From NCBI RefSeq assembly GCF_003260265.1, contig NZ_QITQ01000011.1:52191-116190 (forward strand): a stretch of 64,000 nucleotides of DNA, written 5' to 3'. The translations under genes were made by a program, and so were the position numbers. The notes below the pieces were generated by a model. It was given only the letters and a program-made list of their open reading frames with translations. It was not told the DNA's origin and ran no database searches. Numbering within the stretch: position 1 is the first letter of the stretch; each line of letters begins with the position of its first letter. Below, in pieces: positions 61,255-64,000 of this stretch. This DNA is from Roseovarius amoyensis. GTDB taxonomy: Bacteria > Pseudomonadota > Alphaproteobacteria > Rhodobacterales > Rhodobacteraceae.

Positions 61255-61957
61255 GTCCCAGTCTCCAGAACCGAACTGAGCGGGACAAGATGCGTGGTCT
61301 CGCCGTCGCGCAGCAGCATGCCGAAATTCTCGTCTACGCCCAGGAAGGTGCCGCTCAGCCCGTTCTGGGTCACGTCCTCGCCGATGGCGTCCACCAGCCC
61401 GCGCCATTCGGCCTGCAGGGCGCGCAGTTCGCCGTCTTCCCACCGCCGGATCCAGACCAGCGTGTGCCGCGACCATGCCTCCAGCAGGGCGACGGGGTCG
61501 AGTTCGGCGCAGCCTTCCTCGAAAAGCGCGGTGCGGTCAGGGTGCAGGCCGGGCTCTGACACAGTCAGTTCCAGCGGCACTTCCAGCCCGATGACCAGCC
61601 AGCCTGGCTCGGCGCGCGGGTCAGATCCACCGGCCATCGCCCGCAGGCGGCCACAGGCGGCGCCGTTCACGCGGATGTGGCCATCCCAGTCCAGGTGCAC
61701 GGCCAGTTCCGCCGGCCCCAGCGCGCCCAGCGCGTTCTGAAAGCCAATGCCGCAGGCGGGCAGCATCGCCATCGCCTGTTCCAGCCGCACCTCGGGCACC
61801 AGCACCAGCGCCGCGGCCAGCGTCTGCGGCGTCACGCAATGGACAATCAGCCCCGCATCGCAGCCCAGCGCGGCCCGCGAACAGGCCTTTTCAAACGGGT
61901 CAATGCCTGGCTCGACGCGTTCGCCGGTCAGCAGGGGGGGAATTCGGGCTCCCTCAT
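61251..61957 (-). CDS. Biotin/lipoate-protein-ligase-like protein (DUF4444), frameshifted near its start
   Basis: Body of about 235 residues: PPLLTGERVEPG, GCDAGLIVHCVTPQTLAAALVLVPE, GIGFQNALGALGPAELAVHLDWDG, IRVNGAACGRLRAM and a C-terminal DUF4444-like ENFGMLLRDGETTHLVPLS. The fold is that of the BPL/LplA ligase superfamily. The natural ATG (61957, overlapping the mrp stop by ATGA) leads into TGA after nine codons because a C-run at 61940-61934 has seven bases; eight would restore MREPEFPPLLTGE. So it is either a real frameshift, slippage, or a sequencing error. The active-site lysine of true ligases is not evident. Confidence 0.75.
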
Positions 61958-63018
61958 GCCACCCCCGTGGCCACCAGTTTGCGGGCGACGTCGCGGAACG
62001 CCTGCGCCTGGGCCGAGCGCGGCTTGGAAACGACGATCGGCGCACCACGGTCGGAACTGAGCCGGATGTCGATATGCAGCGGTATCTCGGCCAGCAGCGG
62101 CACGCCCAGTTTCTCGGCCTCGGCGGCGACCCCGCCATGCCCGAAAACGTGCTCCTCGTGCCCGCAATTCGAGCAGATATGCGTCGACATGTTCTCGATC
62201 ATCCCCAGCACAGGTACCTTGAGCTGGTTGAACATGTCGAGCCCCTTGCGCGCATCCAGCAGCGCCACGTCCTGCGGCGTCGACACGATGATCGCGCCGT
62301 CGACGGCGGTTTTCTGCGCCAGCGTCATCGACACGTCGCCGGTGCCCGGCGGCAGGTCGACGATCAGACAATCAAGCGCGCCCCACTGAACCTGCGCCAG
62401 CATTTGCTGCAACGCCCCCATCAGCATCGGCCCGCGCCAGACGACCGCCTGGTCCTCGTTCACCATCAGCCCGATGGACATCATCGTGACACCGTGGTTG
62501 CGCAGCGGCAGGATGGTCTTGCCATCAGGGCTGGCCGCACGGCCCGTGACGCCCAGCATGCGCGGCTGCGAGGGGCCATAGACATCGGCATCCAGCAGCC
62601 CGACGCGCCGCCCCTCGGCGGCCAGCGCGCAGGCGATGTTGGCCGACACCGTCGATTTGCCGACCCCGCCCTTACCGCTGGCGACGGCGATGATGTGGTC
62701 GATGCCGGGAATGCGTTCGGGGCCTTTCGGCTGGGCTGCGCGTTTGGACTGCAGGTCGGGCGGGGCCTTGGCGCTGTGGGCGGTCAGGACCGCCGATACC
62801 TCGTCAACCCCGTCCAGCGCACGCACCGCCTGCTCGGCGGCCTCGCGCACGGGTTCATAGGTCTTGGCGTGTGCCGGGTCGATTTCCAGCACGAACCGCA
62901 CGGTGGCCCCTTCGACATTGACGCCGCGCGCCACCCCGGCCGAGACGATATCGCTGCCGCCCCGAGGGTCGGCGATCTGTTTCAGGGCGGCCAGCACGCC
63001 CTCTTTCGTGGCGGCCAC
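61954..63018 (-). CDS. mrp: Mrp/NBP35-family iron-sulfur-carrier ATPase (ApbC)
   Basis: A 354-residue protein: N-terminal MIP18/DUF59 domain (about 1-85), then the P-loop ATPase with VASGKGGVGKSTVSANIA (112-129, deviant Walker A), LLDADVYGPSQPRMLG, LIVDLPPGTGDVSMTLAQK and a late CxxC in HICSNCGHEE that binds a 4Fe-4S cluster between subunits. GTG start at 63018, two bases after the DUF6494 stop. It loads Fe-S clusters onto target enzymes. Here it is coupled to DUF4444 and DUF6505, implying a special client. Confidence 0.93.
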   Translation of the reverse strand: MAATKEGVLAALKQIADPRGGSDIVSAGVARGVNVEGATVRFVLEIDPAHAKTYEPVREAAEQAVRALDGVDEVSAVLTAHSAKAPPDLQSKRAAQPKGPERIPGIDHIIAVASGKGGVGKSTVSANIACALAAEGRRVGLLDADVYGPSQPRMLGVTGRAASPDGKTILPLRNHGVTMMSIGLMVNEDQAVVWRGPMLMGALQQMLAQVQWGALDCLIVDLPPGTGDVSMTLAQKTAVDGAIIVSTPQDVALLDARKGLDMFNQLKVPVLGMIENMSTHICSNCGHEEHVFGHGGVAAEAEKLGVPLLAEIPLHIDIRLSSDRGAPIVVSKPRSAQAQAFRDVARKLVATGVA

Positions 63019-63020
63019 TG

Positions 63021-63221
63021 TCAGGCTTGCCTCTTGATGGTGCCGGTTACCTCGTGCTCGAGGTCCAGGCCCTCGATCGTCAGCACCATGCGCGCCTTGT
63101 ATTCGCCGTTGGCACCGTCCGCCTTGCGCAGCGCGTCCTCAATCGCCTGCTGCGAGGTGACCCCCACCTGCTTGAGGAATTTGCGCATGGACATGTTGTA
63201 ATCGCCGATATCGTCGCTCAT
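63021..63221 (-). CDS. DUF6494 family protein
   Basis: A 66-residue protein: MSDDIGDYNMSMRKFLKQVGVTSQQAIEDALRKA is its conserved N-terminal half (given in part, residues 9-34), then LTIEGLDLEHEVTGTIKR. Small alphaproteobacterial family of unknown function, which I recall near mrp and formate-dehydrogenase-type accessory genes. It opens the four-gene operon and is divergent from the dead cytochrome-fusion gene. Confidence 0.8.
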   Translation of the reverse strand: MSDDIGDYNMSMRKFLKQVGVTSQQAIEDALRKADGANGEYKARMVLTIEGLDLEHEVTGTIKRQA

Positions 63222-63284
63222 CTTCCGGTTCTCCCTTTGGCAAGAATATTGACGCGGGGCATCCGCGCCGTGATGCTGTGGGTC

Positions 63285-63873
63285 ATGGACCCTGTTCGTT
63301 CACTCGCGTGTGCGCTGGTCCTCCTGACCGCCATCGCCGGAGCCGCAACCGCCGCCAGTGCGGCCGAGGCTCTGCGCCTCGGCGTTTCCGAGCGGTTGGT
63401 CGAGACCGGTCTTCTCAAATATGTGCTGCCGCGCTTTTCGCTCAAGACCGGGGTGCGGATAGAACTGGTCGACGAAGGGGCCCATGCCCATATGGCCCTT
63501 GCCGCCGGGGGCGGTGGCCGGGCGGTGTTCACCGGTCACGGCCAAACCTGACGCATGCACATCCGCGACCGCGACCATGCCGGCGCGGCGCGCCTGGCCG
63601 ACTGGCTGACATCCGAGGTGGGACACCGCACCATCGCCGCCTATCAGGTCGATGGCGCCGCGCCCTTTGCACCGGCTGTCATTGCCGAGGTCGAGGAGGC
63701 ACTGTTGGAATTCGATGGCGACGAAGCGCAGGGCCTGACGCTGTCGCAGGCGCATTGCGGGCGTTGCCATGTCGTCGCCCGCGATACGGGCGACACGTCC
63801 ATCGGCTCGACCCCGTCCTTCTTTGCGCTCAAGGCGATGGTGGACTGGGACACGCGGTTTCAGATATTCTATG
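63285..63873 (+). pseudogene. Periplasmic substrate-binding/c-type cytochrome fusion protein, broken by a stop and an IS
   Basis: The frame opens at the ATG at 63285 with a signal peptide (LACALVLLTAIAGAATAASAAEAL), then a tungstate/molybdate-type binding fragment (LGVSERLVETGLLKYVLPRFSLKTGV). An in-frame TGA at 63549-63551 falls in FTGHGQT-stop-RMHIRDRDHAGAARLADWL, where Trp would be normal. The same frame continues with the end of a binding-protein lobe (ADWLTSEVGHRTIAAYQVDG), then a c-heme motif CGRCH (63756-63770), and stops matching at FQIFY where an IS begins (about 63873). Two independent lesions indicate a pseudogene. Similarity is from motifs only. Confidence 0.75.
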
Positions 63874-64000
63874 GGCTCTGTTGCACAAATCGTGGTGTGA
63901 ACGGACGTCCCCTTTCCCTGGGCACACTTATCCTACGGGCTCAGTGACGGGTATACCAAGAGCGGTGTAGCGATTGAGCACCGCGATCCGGACTTGGAGC
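63873..64000 (-). mobile_element. IS element, right end (IS5-family-like), runs off the window
   Basis: From about 63873 sequence changes abruptly from cytochrome coding to GGGCTCTGTTGCACAAATCG, a terminus typical of IS5/IS6-type elements. On the minus strand the window's last bases encode the end of a transposase. The element continues past base 64000, so its other end and target duplication cannot be seen. Confidence 0.75.
63928..64000 (-). CDS. Transposase C-terminus (IS5-family-like), partial
   Basis: The minus strand from 63999 reads LQVRIAVLNRYTALGIPVTE then PVG and a TAA stop (63930-63928). This C-terminal pattern (VRIAVLNxxTALGIPVT) is the familiar end of IS5-family transposases in Rhodobacterales as I remember it. 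Only 23 residues are inside the window. The stop lies about 55 bases from the IS terminus, as expected for this group. Confidence 0.65.
   Translation of the reverse strand, partial: LQVRIAVLNRYTALGIPVTEPVG

Noticed and set aside
63549..63551. Selenocysteine or programmed readthrough at TGA
   Set aside because: No SECIS-like hairpin directly after TGA is evident, the expected residue is Trp, and the gene is also IS-interrupted, so a dead gene is simpler.

Overview
The window is GC-rich chromosomal DNA from an alphaproteobacterium, most likely order Rhodobacterales (Rhodobacteraceae, Roseobacteraceae or Paracoccaceae). This placement is an inference from gene content and order: an F1 ATP synthase operon (atpHAGDC) without F0 genes beside it, the neighbour sets murA-DUF2948-hisD and hisD-UPF0262-phosphatase, Hsp20-DUF1150, DUF6494, DUF6505, DUF6522, and a hexameric tyrosine-coordinated heme protein. 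No rRNA is present. The only RNA gene I see is a tRNA-Thr(GGT).

Layout. 1-13.4 kb: the N-terminal half of argD, a Nudix hydrolase, a secreted lipase-like protein coupled to an orphan phnM, purEK, a small heat-shock protein behind a clear sigma-32-type promoter, a ribF-ycgN-ltaE run, prs, an H-type lectin domain protein, and a divergent MerR regulator / small cation-efflux pair. 13.5-18.5 kb: atpHAGDC on the minus strand. 18.8-22.9 kb: methyltransferase, gloB and clpA. 22.97-23.67 kb: a 698-bp insertion bounded by perfect 22-bp inverted repeats and carrying a VOC-fold gene. 23.7-31 kb: a MotA/MotB-like envelope pair, ChaC, DUF2125, a periplasmic copper chaperone and an extensin-like lipoprotein. 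30.5-39.1 kb: tyrosine and histidine biosynthesis (tyrC-like, hisC, hisD), rpsD, a Hint-domain protein and murA. 39.2-46.1 kb: tRNA-Thr, a beta-barrel outer-membrane protein and the rod-shape operon mreBCD-pbp2-rodA. 46-55 kb: ghrA, uvrC, an SDR, a Ca2+/cation antiporter, an S49 peptidase, an ABC-2 exporter, an SGNH lipoprotein and a CoxG-like protein. 55.4-64 kb: an accessory region with a SulP-Usp pair, DUF2478 with a CDF metal exporter, HTHP with DUF6522, and the tightly packed DUF6494-mrp-DUF4444-DUF6505 operon.

The accessory right end holds the most interesting material. The four-gene operon reads as a cofactor or metallocluster assembly module (an Mrp/NBP35 ATPase plus a lipoate/biotin-ligase-like protein). 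It is head-to-head with a gene encoding an unusual fusion of a tungstate/molybdate-binding-like periplasmic domain to a c-type cytochrome. That gene is dead here: an in-frame TGA sits where Trp is expected, and an IS5-like element (its transposase C-terminus read on the minus strand) interrupts it at about 63873. Two further genes show homopolymer frameshifts: T6 at 55615-55620 in a small membrane protein, and C7 at 61934-61940 at the start of the DUF4444 gene. These could be real lesions, slippage sites or sequencing errors. All family names come from reading motifs and remembered family features; no database search was run.
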